Assembly: GCF_950023065.1 (NCBI RefSeq)
Contig: NC_088679.1
Coordinates: 38,316,001 to 38,380,000 of the forward strand
From: Planococcus citri
Lineage: Eukaryota; Arthropoda; Insecta; Hemiptera; Pseudococcidae
Length of the DNA: 64,000 nucleotides
Reading direction: 5' to 3'
The position numbers were made by a program, and so were the translations under genes. This document shows positions 13,301 to 25,560 of the stretch, one piece after another. Position 1 is the first letter of the stretch. The number at the start of each line of letters is the position of its first letter. A model generated the notes under the pieces. It was not told where the DNA came from, made no database searches, and saw only the letters and a list, made by a program, of their open reading frames with translations.

Positions 13301-14212
13301 GGTTTTTTAAGATTCTAAGATTGCGTAGGTTAGGACCACTCACAAAATCTGTTTTGGGATCTAGAAGTCCATTTTCATCGATTTTACCCAGGTCCGATTC
13401 GATCTTACCGAACTGTAAATACATTACGTATATTTCTGCTGTAAAGGCATTTCAACGAAATTTGCTCTTTGGAATATAGGTTCAGTGGTGGTGGCCTTAT
13501 TTTAAAATCAGTAGGAGATCAAAAGTTGTCCAACATGTCCAAAAATCAGTCTCTTAGAGCACTCAGGAGGAGGGGGGGGGGTGAACAGATTTTTCCGGTA
13601 TTCAGCATTGAAAAAATTTGTGTCATGCCCCTCCTCCCTACAAATTGACCTGGGAAGCTGGAATTTGACATGTACATCCGGAAGCTAGGTGCCATATAGA
13701 TGTACAATTTCCCATGTCAAATTCAATGGTTTTGACTTTTTGACCTCCCTCCCACCTCTTTTGAGGTGCAAAAAAAGTGAATTTTTACGCCTTTTTTTAA
13801 CGACTGGTGTCATCGCTGGAACCTCCTCAAATTGACCTTGAAAAGTGAAATTTAGCACGTATATCTAAGAGTGAAGAGTATACACCATGATGTTACCTCT
13901 TTCAATAAAAGTCGTGAGATTAACACGATTTTTTTCAGTTTTTTAAATGCACGAGTCGAATTGAAACTTGCAAGAAAAATATTCTGTTTCCGAAATTATA
14001 ATAATTCGAGTGAAAAAAAAAACGAGTCTTCCGAAAATGTCTTCTCTTTGAGCACTCATATCTCCCCTCCAAGGGCATCTCCGGAGCTAAAAAATTTTCT
14101 GAGTGACTTTCAACTCAAAATAGTCCCAACTGAGTTTAATCAAAATCCTCCGACATTTTTTTTTTGCGATTTGCTCCGATTGTCACCTACTTATATGCAC
14201 CGACCTCATTGA
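10388..14212. other. Non-coding, no gene recognised
   Basis: Low-complexity AT-rich sequence with short overlapping frames on both strands. It includes a 10-G run at 13572-13581. A small inverted pair lies around 13675-13723, where GAATTTGACATG is mirrored by CATGTCAAATTC. The segment at 14050-14122 resembles 8779-8850. No exon with convincing coding character is visible. Confidence 0.5.
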
Positions 14213-17200
14213 CAATTTTACTACTCGTAGAATAATGCAAGCTTATAAATTGGATTTACAAGCAAATATGTTAGTAAAGGTGCTCAAAATGAGCAGTATA
14301 CCACAAAATTTTGTCAACTTATGGATAAGAGGGCTAATGTTATAGTTAGGTAAAATCTATCTAGTATCTACCTACTTGTTTCATAGGTGTTATGTATAGT
14401 ATGTGTTTCGCACAGTGCTCAGATGTTTATATGTGAATTACAAACAACGTTGGCAACTTTTAAATCCAACAAAACATTAATTTTCTCAGTTCCACTGAAG
14501 CGTAAAAAATTTACTTAATGAAACAGATGCATACTTCTTAAGTTCTTATTACTTCTGTATTATCCACACACCCATTCCCATTCGTGTGAGACGAATGTCC
14601 AGATTGAATTCAATAATGATGGAACTGGAACAGTTTTAAAATTGAATCAGTTGTATGTTTCCATCAGCAAATGGAAAACAATGAAATACCTCCGAATTAT
14701 CAACCAGAAGAGAGGAATAGACCACCTGGAATGGAATAAACGAAATAACTACCTACCACCTACTACATTTAGATTCGATTTGGCTAGCATTGAATTTGAA
14801 TGTAGAATTTGGTTCACTTGTTGAAGTATCTTCGGTGAAGTTGCTATTTCTGCGACGTTGAATTATCGATATTTGAATGAATAATGATGGGAAAATATGA
14901 AAACGAAGCAAGACTAGTTGGGCTACATAAGCACGAGTATAGGTATAAACGTCGTGTAAGTGTACAACGATGATGGGAGGAAATTTCCGCGGTATACTGC
15001 TCGGTTTCGCTGTCATCGATGTTTGTAGTATGGTTGTTATATGAGGAAAGGATGTCGATGAAGTGATTTAATATTAAAATTTATAGCGAACGAGAAGGCG
15101 CTCGCGTTCTTCTTAAGTGGGAAGATCGGAAGTGGAAAAAAATGTCTTGGGATTTATTCCATCTCGATAAAAGCCGTTGTGTAATTTGCTTTCGCTATTA
15201 GGGTTTTGGAGGATTTTAAGGGTATTAGTTGCTCTCTCGTCGTCTGCATCAAATGAGAATAAATTAAAAATCACGCTACAATTAGCCGGCAAGCTTCGCA
15301 TTAGCTATCGGCATTACGAACACAACGGTGTTGTAAATTTAATTACCGCTCGTGTATCGCACCAAGGCCTGATTGATATTCTCACGAGTGTTAAACGCGT
15401 TTCGTGCGACAGCTTTTCTAACGTTGGAAATTAGTTTTCAACGATGTAAGAAAAGATAATATACTGGAAAAGGTAGCGATGCGAGCAAAAAAATTAGCTT
15501 ACACTGATACCCCATACTCCTTGGTACATGTACACTTATTAGGTACCTATTGGTAGTGAAGAGGGTAGGGGTAGGATGAGGGAGGCGAGGCGGTTTAAGT
15601 CAAGTAAAATAACCAGAGTGTTTTGAAATCATTTGAATGCAGAATTTTGGTGTACATCGTATGTCCTTTGTATGTATATGGTATACTTTCTACATGTACA
15701 TGTGTAGCATGTAGTACGTGGTAGGTAGAGATACTACATATAAGACGACGCTATTCATCCGCAACTTCACCTATCTCATTAATCATGTGCAGTACGATTA
15801 TAGACATGTAAACTGTCATTTTTACTAACTCGCTATCCGAATTAATACCGTATTAAATCTTATCTGGAATATAATATTTCATCGTACGTCCTTAAAATAT
15901 AATCCTTTGATGGATTAAACAGAAGACGCAATATTGGTGTAACAGTCGTGCCTGTGCTGAATATACCAGTACCTTCAACGTGTAGGTACCTTGTATACAG
16001 CTATACCTCTAGCTACGTCTGTATACGTAGGTAAGGTAGGCAGAGGCACCTACTAATACGCCAACAACAACAGCCAGAGTATTCTATGAATACCATACAC
16101 AGACGTAGCAGCAGTCAGCGCACTGTGTACTGTAAATTAGAAATGCCATCCAAAAGAGAGGTGTTAGTCTATGGTAAGCCTTTCTGTTGCTTTTATCTTA
16201 AAACTGAAAGTTTTCGTACTTAATCAACCAGCAGAAGACGTTAACGAGAATCAAACGTTTTATATTGTAGCATTTGTGCCGGTTAAATTTGACAGCAAAC
16301 TGTGTACAACATTTCATATCTTTTTTGAGACGAAGAACGCGAACGGTTACTCGAGATTTATACAGAAGGCGGATAAAACTGGCGTATGTGCTTTGTGTAT
16401 CCACCGCTTCGCCGCCTCGTATTGTATACGCGAAATATATGTTTACTTTGACGAACAAATTCGTAAACATGAAAGCCATCTTATGGCTGGAAAATATCTC
16501 GAGTCGAGGAGGATTTTTTGCAACAGCAGCAAACATAACTTTCTTCTCTTTCTCCATCTTGACTGTTCCTTTCTCTTTCTATATCTTAAGATTGTCATTG
16601 TCTGCAAGAGATTTTTACCATTATCCAACATCTACTTCTTTTCAACGTCGGTATTATTTTCAACCAAGGGCAATGCTGGGGTGTGGTGAATCGCTGAAAA
16701 AAAAGAAAACGAAGAGTTTTTTCATTTCGGTGTTCGACTGATATATGTAGGTATAAGGTGCTTACTGCCTATCAACGTTGAAAATCGTGATGCTTTTCTA
16801 GCGTGATTTTCCCTTCGGTCGTTCTCCGCGAAGGGAGGAAAGCGCTGTGTCTTTATTTGAGCGGATTTCCCTTTGGAGGCTTGTCTTCGTACATATATGA
16901 ATTTTGTCACAGGAAATTATTATAAATACTCACTAAGGGTTTCTGAACTTTAGCCTATTGATGACCAAATTCTTTCAAGTTGTGAAGAAGTGGAAAGTGG
17001 AGATAGGCAGTCAAATATTCAAATGGTACATTCAGAGTAGGTACCTTCCAAATGTGTACTTTTACTAATGTTTCAGTTACCTACTTCAATTTTAGTCTTC
17101 TGGAACAGTTTTTATGTATTCCAGTGACGGTGAGTGAGGACATTCAATTGAAAACAACTTCTAAAAGGCTTCAAAATTAAAATTTTCACGCGTAGGAGGG

Positions 17201-19499
17201 ATGGAAATTTTGGTGTTGGAAAATAAAAACCCCTAAAAATCACCTTCAAGTCTTCATTCAAATCTCCACATCACATTTAAGCTTCTTAGAACGATTTTGA
17301 ATAATACAGCGAAATACTTTGGGGAGGGGGGGGGGGGTCTTTGGGTCAATAAATGTGAAAAAACTGGATTTCTTCCGTTTTAATTGCCTGCTTTCGAATG
17401 CTGATTTTCGTAATATTTTTGTTGTGCGTTTTTTCATATCTTTTTGAGCTAATCTGGTTTCAATTTCTTATTAATAAAGCAAATTTTGCATTTTTTTTCC
17501 TAGAAAAATTCAATCTTTCTGCCATTTTTTGGGCAAGTCGAGTGCAGTTGAAGAATTGAACATGATAAGTCCAAATGAGAAAAGCATGGTGTCATTTTAA
17601 TAATCTTGAAATATTTTTCGATATAATTTCGTAAAAAAATTTTGGAAACTGGATCAAAACTAAGGATTCGACTCCTCAGTCCTCTTTCGTGATCTACTCA
17701 TAAAAATGAAGTCTCGAGGAATGCTGAAGCATCAAACAACTTTTGAAAAAATAATACAATAGATATTTGAACTTGATACTTCAAATAAAAGGAATCGAAA
17801 TGGACATATTTACAATTTTCAGAACTTCTCTCTCCCAAAATCAGAGGGCCAACTGAAGGGACATGGAGGAGTTTTACGCAAAAAGTAGTGGATATTTGAT
17901 CTCAACGCTTTCGAAAACTTTGGCACACAACGCTACACTAATGATTTTAAATTTTTTGGTAATATTCGAACTCAGTGTTTTCAAATTAGGGGTAATTAAT
18001 TATGCCTCTTAAATTTTGAACTTTGACCTTTTTTTTTTTTTTTTGATCTTTGGAAACGCTTTGTGCCCTCTGTGGATACCAGGGTCCAATTTTTAAAATT
18101 ATTTTGCTGGAAAAAAGTTGAAAAATATTTTAACATGATGGCTTTCAACTTTTCTATCATCATGATAAGTTGAGCTTTTTTCTTGAAAGTTTAATTCTGA
18201 AGTTTTCAAAGTTAAATGGCTGATTTTGAATCTCCTAAAAATTTTATTTGGAGTTCAATTAGTGTTAAGATGAGTTTTCAAAGTTGAGCAACTTCACAAA
18301 AAAAGGTCAATTCTTGAAAATTACGAGGTCCGTCATCCTCTTTAGCCCTTGTAAATTTAGGAAGGATAAAATGATGGTTGCTATTTTGATAAACGATGAG
18401 TTCGTTGGAAAAAATGAAAAAAATGGAAGGGGGAGGTCTAAAATAGTCTCAACTTATGAAATTTTGACCTTTATAATCCGTCTGGAATCTGGCTTAAATT
18501 TTTTAAAAAAGGATTATCAATTTAAAAAATTCCATGTTCTTTTAATGTAGCTTCGTTTGGCCGGAGTACTTTTTTTTTTTTTTTTAGATTGCCCTGCCTC
18601 GATACGCAGTTCTTGACTTTTGGGAATACAAAAGACATTCTGGATAAGAAAAATGAATCAAAAATTCTAAATCAATAGATTCATTAAAACTCTTCGAAGA
18701 AATAATTGAAAATTTCTGAAATTTTTTCATCTTTTTCGAATTTTTTTCTCTCATAAACACACGTTCTTCGAATTACGATTCAGCATTATTTACTATTGGA
18801 GAAGGTATTTTTTTTCATGTTCATTTAGGTTCAAAACTGCTGCTACGTTTTAATTTTGGACTGAAATTATCAGATATTAAAAAACAATTGTTTTTAGCGA
18901 GAAAAAGTTTGGCTTCTGAATAGTCTACTTATAGATGCTGCGCTCTTATTCTTTTTTAATCCATCGTCGCGTAGTACTATTTTCAACGAATAAAAATTTA
19001 ATTAGTCGCAAGTTTGGTTAATTTTTTTATATTACGTGGGTTTTTTGGGCGGCTCTCCAAGCGCAGACACACCTGCTGGGAGAAGGGCCGAAATAAAATT
19101 TTTAATAATCTAGAGTACCTAGCTAAGAGAGGTGTACCGGGTAACAACAACGACGACGACGGTGACGATAAAAGTTTCATTGTGGTGGCAAATTTTACGC
19201 TTATTTTTATCTAATTAATTTTTATTATTTCTTTTTGTTTTCGAAACCGAGTAAAAAACTTACTAATCTACGTTTATTGGTCGACCACAGGTAATCTAAA
19301 CTTTTTTACATTTTTTCCCCGCATTCGGGGGTATTTTTTCCGCAGCTATTTTACAAGGTGTACGTACCGTTGTAATTAGCGTACAGCGCGTTGATTATTT
19401 AAAAAAATTGTAACGGCTTTTATATCGTCATAATCATTTTCGAAGTGACGAAGCTAGGGTGTTAAAACTGTACATTGCTTGTACTGACCGCAAAGGGTT
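14213..19499. other. Non-coding or unrecognised, includes a segment open in four frames
   Basis: From 16171 to 16741 two plus-strand and two minus-strand frames are open simultaneously, the longest 172 codons. None shows a signal peptide, domain or family motif I recognise. The interval 15170-15440 has a balanced, unique-looking composition and an 85-codon frame, again unrecognised. A 12-G run is at 17326-17337. I call no gene here. Confidence 0.4.
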
Positions 19500-22400
19500 C
19501 CGTTGGCATGGTCTTTTTTTTCTGTCTCTCTCTCTCTCTACGCCCGCAGCAGCAGTTAAAAAGGTATCCATTAATGAGCCCATGTGCTATATGACAACTG
19601 ACCTTAAATAAATTGAAATTCTAAAAGCTACGCTGCCTGCAACGTGTAAACAATATTCTTTTCAAATGTATATATTCACCGAGCATCGGACTTGTATTAA
19701 GGCCAGCCACCGAACCACCGCAACTTCGCTGTAATGATGAAAGACTAAATTTTCATGTTGCCAAAGTAGGTACGTACTGTGTGCTGTAATCTGTGAATAA
19801 CGTGACGCTGACCCCGCACCAGACAGCTCTCTGTTTTACGTAAGACGAAAGATGAAAATTTAACACGTCTATATCTAAAAGATAATTCTATACTACATTT
19901 CAGCTTGTAATACATAGTAACCGTTTGTATGTGAGTAAAAATTTAATAGTTCGGCGTGCTCTATGGTCTGTGATGCCGAACTCGAGACGACTCTGTTTAA
20001 TAAATTTTGTCATCATACTGTGGCGTGATGGTGCGAAATTTCAGGCCATGTCTTAAATTAATCTTGCGCAGTAGGGCATCAATAATCTAGCGGAATAAAA
20101 TATATTACTTAGGTACTCGGTTTTATTTTCTCGCAAATTTATCCAAAGAAAATGCTCCACTCGTCGAGAGCTATCGCTGTATCTACCTGCAAACGATTCT
20201 CGCTACGCTTGGATGAAATAAAATGACGAGTAATTTAATTATTATTTACCAGAGTGCATTTTAAAAAGTGTATTACTTTAAACATATTTTCCCCAAATTT
20301 GCACTCTAAAATAATTTAAAACCTATTTAGGAAGTTTAAATTGAAATTGAGAGTTTTTCGAAACATCGATGCGCCGGAAATAATTCAATTTCGATGTCGG
20401 GAAAAAGATGAAAATTTCATTTTCTCTGATTCGAACAAGATTAAAAAAAAATATATATATTTTTTTTGAAAATAGAAGGCTATTTTGAAAGAAAGTTCTG
20501 ACATGACACCAAAAAAGAATGTGGAAAAAGCATTGGGTTTCTAACTTGGACCCTTCGTCGTCGTCTAAATGTATGTACCTATAGGTTTTAAGAAACCAAC
20601 TTAAAAAATTCAAAACTTTTAGATTTTTTTTTGAAAATTGAAGATTGTTTGAGAAAAGTTCTACGTAGGTAGGTACTTGGGTATTTATTTAAAAACATCT
20701 TTTGAGATGACTTACAAAATTAGTAAGAAATAGGTATTTATATGAAGTATAGACATTTTGACTCGTATAAAAATCATCGAAAAAACTTTTCGCTACCGTC
20801 AGAAGTACGGTAAAGCTGCATTTCATATCGTATAAGCAATTAATCTTTTATTGAAGAAGGATTGGAGGATGGGTGATTTTTTTTTATGAATAGTAAGGTA
20901 AACCTTGTTGGTCTTCCATAATTTTTTTAATCCCAATTTTCGCACCGAAAATATTCCAAATGACCACTTTTTCAAAATAAAAAAAAAATTCTCCCAGAGT
21001 CCCAAGCAATGTAGAATTGTGGATCTTCCAGTGCAAAGCACGTCAAAATTGAAAAATCTAATACCCAAGTGAATGAAATGGCAGCAAAGTTGATGAGCAT
21101 CTTTCAAAAATTTTCAATAAGAATTCACTCTCCTCCATGTCATTTTTGAAAAACTGAAAAGGGAGACTGTGGAAGTATTTTTCTATTTTCTCGAGAAGTT
21201 TACTGTGTTTTATTTTTTTGCTTCAAGTACATATTTTAGTTTTTCTCAAAAATAATTTTATATTCGTAAAATGATGGAGTTTTTAAATTTTCTCTATTTT
21301 GATGTAGGTAATTCATTTTTTGAGTTTTTGAAAAATTCTGACTAAAACTCAGAACTTTTAACTTACCTATAACAAGTAATTTTTTGATTGTTGGCAAGCT
21401 TCTAAAAATTCGAATTTCGTCCCAAAAATAATTTTGAAGTGAAATTTATCACGTACATAAGCTTGAGCCATGCCTCTGGTAAAACGTAATACTTAAAAAA
21501 TCCCTGACGAATGGTTATTTAAAAAAGAATTCATCAATACATCGGGGAACAAGGCGAAGATTGCGTCAGAGATTCTTTTTCACGACTCATTGAACACTTC
21601 GGTCATTCCACAAAAACGCGCGAGCTACCAAAATCATGCTGAAAATTAGAAATGGATTTCTACACTCGAGTAGTTTATATTCCTTCAGGTCTGAAAATGT
21701 TTCAATCTCGAGAAAAAAGACACTACTTCGTCAATTGCCAAAATCTCTCAGCTGAGATCTCCCCAACAGCTAAATCATCGATACTATGTACCCAAGTCCG
21801 TATAGGATTGAAACAGGAGAGAAAAATAACGTCTTGTTTTAAAATGCTTCATGCTTCGTTCCATATAATGGACATTACGTATCTACAGTATTAAACCATA
21901 ATACCATAGTAGGAGTAGAATCGTGAGCAAAATGGATTTTATACTTTTGCTCGCAGGTTGTATACTTTTTTTTCGTTTAAATTACTCTCTAAGGACGAAA
22001 CCTTTTTTGCATCAACCATTAATCTTGTATTTTGATATAAATTTCATTTAATTTTATAGCTTTCTTGAAAAACGTTAAAAGTCGTCCGTTGTGTATAAAG
22101 CATAACAGAGGCGTTGTTGTTTTTGCAACCTGAATTCAACATTTCTTCAGCCTTAAACGATTTTCTCCACTGGTACTTTGTATGATCCTGGAGCAACGTA
22201 TCGAGCATTTCAAAACTTATCTTTAATTAACTTAAGCATACCTAATTATTCTGGATAGTTTTTATAAATATATTAATTTTCTACATGGCACACTGGATCA
22301 ACTTTACAACATTTAACTCGCTTTCAATTACAATTTCGTTGAAAACTTTCCTAACTAAATTATACCCAATACTACGCATCAAAAGGGGGCAAACTTAAAG

Positions 22401-24284
22401 TTTCCCTGCTAACCATCCAATCAGTGTTGGGTCCGTCGGAATTGATCGCATTTAACCATGTTTCGCGATTTTCTACAAGGTAGGTAAGTTAAGAAGAAGC
22501 TTCGTCGAATTTGCTCAAATACATTGTTTCGACGAAATATTACACAAGCTGTGATGTTTTTTGTTCAAAATATTCTGATACATTGACCTCGCGTCACGTT
22601 TGGGTGAAAGATATCACGCAAGGACGTTAGTGCCAAATTTTCAAAATACATATTTACTAAAACATACGATCAACTCCTTGTAGAATCAAGGAACATCTTG
22701 GTTTCATTTTTCTTAACCAAGAATGGGGGGGGGGGGGTTACTTGATTAGAACATATTGTGGATGAAAAGGAGGTGAACAGGGAATGAAAATCGTTATTTT
22801 AAAAAAGTCTATTTTGAACTTTGAAATAGTTGATGAGATTTTTTCTGGGCAAATTCTTTCATAAAAAAATCTAAAGGATTTTGTTTTTAACGAAACATTA
22901 CAATCGCATAAATACAGGGTGCAAAATAGCCAACAATAATTCGTATCAACATCGAGCCAATAATTGAAATATTACAGTGATAATACTTCGTAAAAAATAT
23001 TCGCCCTACTTATGAGCTGAAAAAAAAGAACTTTACATTTTTACCATTGTTGCTCGAAGGTGGAAAAAATTTTGTGCGCGACGAAAAAAAAAGAGCAAAT
23101 ATGATTTATATTTTTGTTCATAGATTTAAGAAAAGCATTTTTTCTCTCTCTCAGCAGAATACGCGACGATATTTTTACGCTTTAGGCGGTACTCACAAAG
23201 GATTTTTAATGCAGTCGAATTTCAGTTTTTTTTCTTCCATTTTCACCAATCAAGTTCTTCCTTTGGAATAACGGTGTTTTGTTCACGTGTTCACAAGGAA
23301 CTGGTGAAATTACTTTTTGACATTAATAAAAGTAGGCTATCTATAAACAGTTGTTGAAAACGAAGACGAGATTTCAGTTGAGAAGTGTTTTGTTTATTGC
23401 TATTAATAGAATATCGCTGCGGCAAATTATTTAGCTTTTACGAATTAATACTTTCATTCTATACATTTAAACTTAGTTTCAATTTAACTTCCTCTCTAAG
23501 GATCCAGTTAATTTCCTGCTTTTACTAGCGACGACGCTGCGAAAGCGAGATAAAAATTCTCCATTCGAGGTTTCTTGAATATACCATCTGTGTATGGTGT
23601 TGATAGCATGAAGCTGGCTCTTGCTAAAAGAATTCATATGGATTGGTTTTTGGGAAATTGAAAGCTAGTTGTGAAAACGCACCACACATGGAATATTGTT
23701 GCGTATATTGCTACCGCTTATTTTATTCTATTGTGTGTAGGAAATTACAAAAGTTATTTTTTAATAATACATGATACGAGTATACATATTTGCGTACGTG
23801 GAAATGCTGGAATACTGTTATTGTAGTCGTTCTTTGTGTGGTACTTATTTTCTCCTCATTACATTTTTCTCAAATGGAAAAATGTTCTTTTTTTGTGTTT
23901 CGTGGTATTGATTTATTAAATAGGTCATTTTATTTTTTAGTTTTTTGATCATTCTGAATGATATACAATACATAATTCAAAGTGTGCTCATGAAAAGTGC
24001 TTCGATAATCCACACAAATTAGCTAAATTTTAAATTCCTGTAAGGGGTAATTTTCTGAATAATTGAAGGTAAACAGAAGAATAAAAAGATCAAAATAGAT
24101 CTTGGGATTCCTCGAAACAGATTAAAATTGACCCCTTCAACTTTCAAGACTACGTAAACAGGATCAAAAAAGTTATAAATCTTTAATAGAAACTAAACTA
24201 CTAATATCAAAATTGATGAATGCTCTTAGGTATAAGGTGTTCAGATTCCGCGCATAAATATTTTTTAGGTCGAGTATTCTTGCA
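19500..24284. other. Non-coding, no gene recognised
   Basis: It contains a short (TC)n tract near 19525-19540, a 13-G run at 22725-22737 and stretches rich in TAATTA-like words. Open frames are short and of AT-rich composition. No RNA gene or mobile element could be identified by eye. Confidence 0.5.
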
Positions 24285-25560
24285 TGCTCAAACTATCTAG
24301 TTAACAAAGAATCACAAACGAAACCGTGATTTTTAGAAAGAGAAGGTTATGAAACCATAACTAAAATTTCATCTGCCCACGTCGATTCTTAATTTTTGGG
24401 CGAATTTTTGAAAGTCACCAGAATTCACCAAAGCGTCACCAGACATTCAAAAAAAATTTCTAGAGTCATGAGTACATACATTCTGATGATTTCTTCATCA
24501 TAAATTCACCTAAAAAAAAGTCAAAAACTCACTTGGTGACTTCTGGTGAATCTTTCACCGAGAAGTCACCAGAATTCACCAAGGAGTCACTAGACTTTCG
24601 ACAAAAATTCCTTGGGTCATGAGGACATTCTGCCAATTCTTTCATCATAGAGTCACCATAAAAAAGACGATAAACCCACTTGGTGACTTCTGGTGAATCT
24701 GTCACCAAGAAGTCACCAGAATTCACCCAAGAGTCACCAAACATTCAAAAAAATGTCTAGGGTCATGAGGACATTCTGGTGATTTTTTCATCACAAATTC
24801 ACCTGAAAAAAGATTTAAAAAACTCATTTTGTGACTTCTGGTGAATCTGTCACCAAAAAGTCACAAGTATTCGCCGAGGAGTCACCTGACATTCTAAACA
24901 GTTTTCAAAGGCCGTGAGTACATTCTGGTGATTTTTTCAACAATTATTAATTCGCCATAAAAAAGACGATAAACCCACTTGGTGACTTCTGGTGTCTGTC
25001 ACCAAGAAGTTACCGGAATTCACCCTTGAGTCATCAGATTTTCAAAAAAAATTTCCAAAAATGTACTCTATGAACCGAATTTCACCATTTATAGCCATTC
25101 TGGAGCATCCAGCATGATTTCCGATTTCTCCAAGATTCTTCTAGAAGGCGTAGAAATCAATTTAGGTCCCGATAAATCGAGTTGTCTCTTATGCTGGACC
25201 TGTTCAAAGAGTTTATTAACATTTTAGCCGATTTGGAGACCGACAACTCAATTGCGGTTTTTTGACTGATATGTGGAAAAAATTAAAACGTTTGAAATTT
25301 ACACAAATAATTGTTTTTTGTCTATAACCAACTTCCCTCCATCCGAATTTCATGATTCTGAGCCATTTTCGAGCCTCCAGCGTGATTTTTGATTTCTCCA
25401 GAAATTTAAAATTTCTTCAGAAGTCGTGGAAATTGATTTAGGAAGCTAAAAATTAAGAGTGGGTCAATTTTGAATTTTAAAAAATTCGCCAAATCAATTT
25501 GGTCAGCTAAAATTTTGGTTATCGAGGTTACAGACTATTTCCAGAAAACGCTGCATCGTT
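24285..25560 (+). repeat. Dispersed non-coding repeat family, copy 1, interrupted by a satellite array
   Basis: The left part (about 24285-24412) and right part (about 25046-25560) match the start and the middle of the repeat seen at 51506-52320. They share the phrases around 'accgtgattttta.aaagag', 'gccattctggagc.tccag' and the '...cgataaatcgagttgt...' block. A tandem array sits between them. Boundaries are approximate because divergence is high. Confidence 0.65.
24413..25045. repeat. Tandem array of a ~148-bp unit (about four and a half copies)
   Basis: The phrase GTGACTTCTGGTG recurs at 24536, 24683, 24831 and 24982, giving spacings of 147, 148 and 151 bp. Each unit contains TTCTGGTGAAT facing ATTCACCAGAA, so every monomer can form a short stem. 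Units also share the phrase about 'gtcatgaggacattctggtga'. The 71-codon minus-strand frame at 24529-24744 only follows the repeat. Confidence 0.9.

Noticed and set aside
15177..15434. 85-codon frame with balanced composition, considered as a ribosomal-protein or other exon
   Set aside because: It did not match any conserved protein I could recall, and there is no clear splice-site frame around it.
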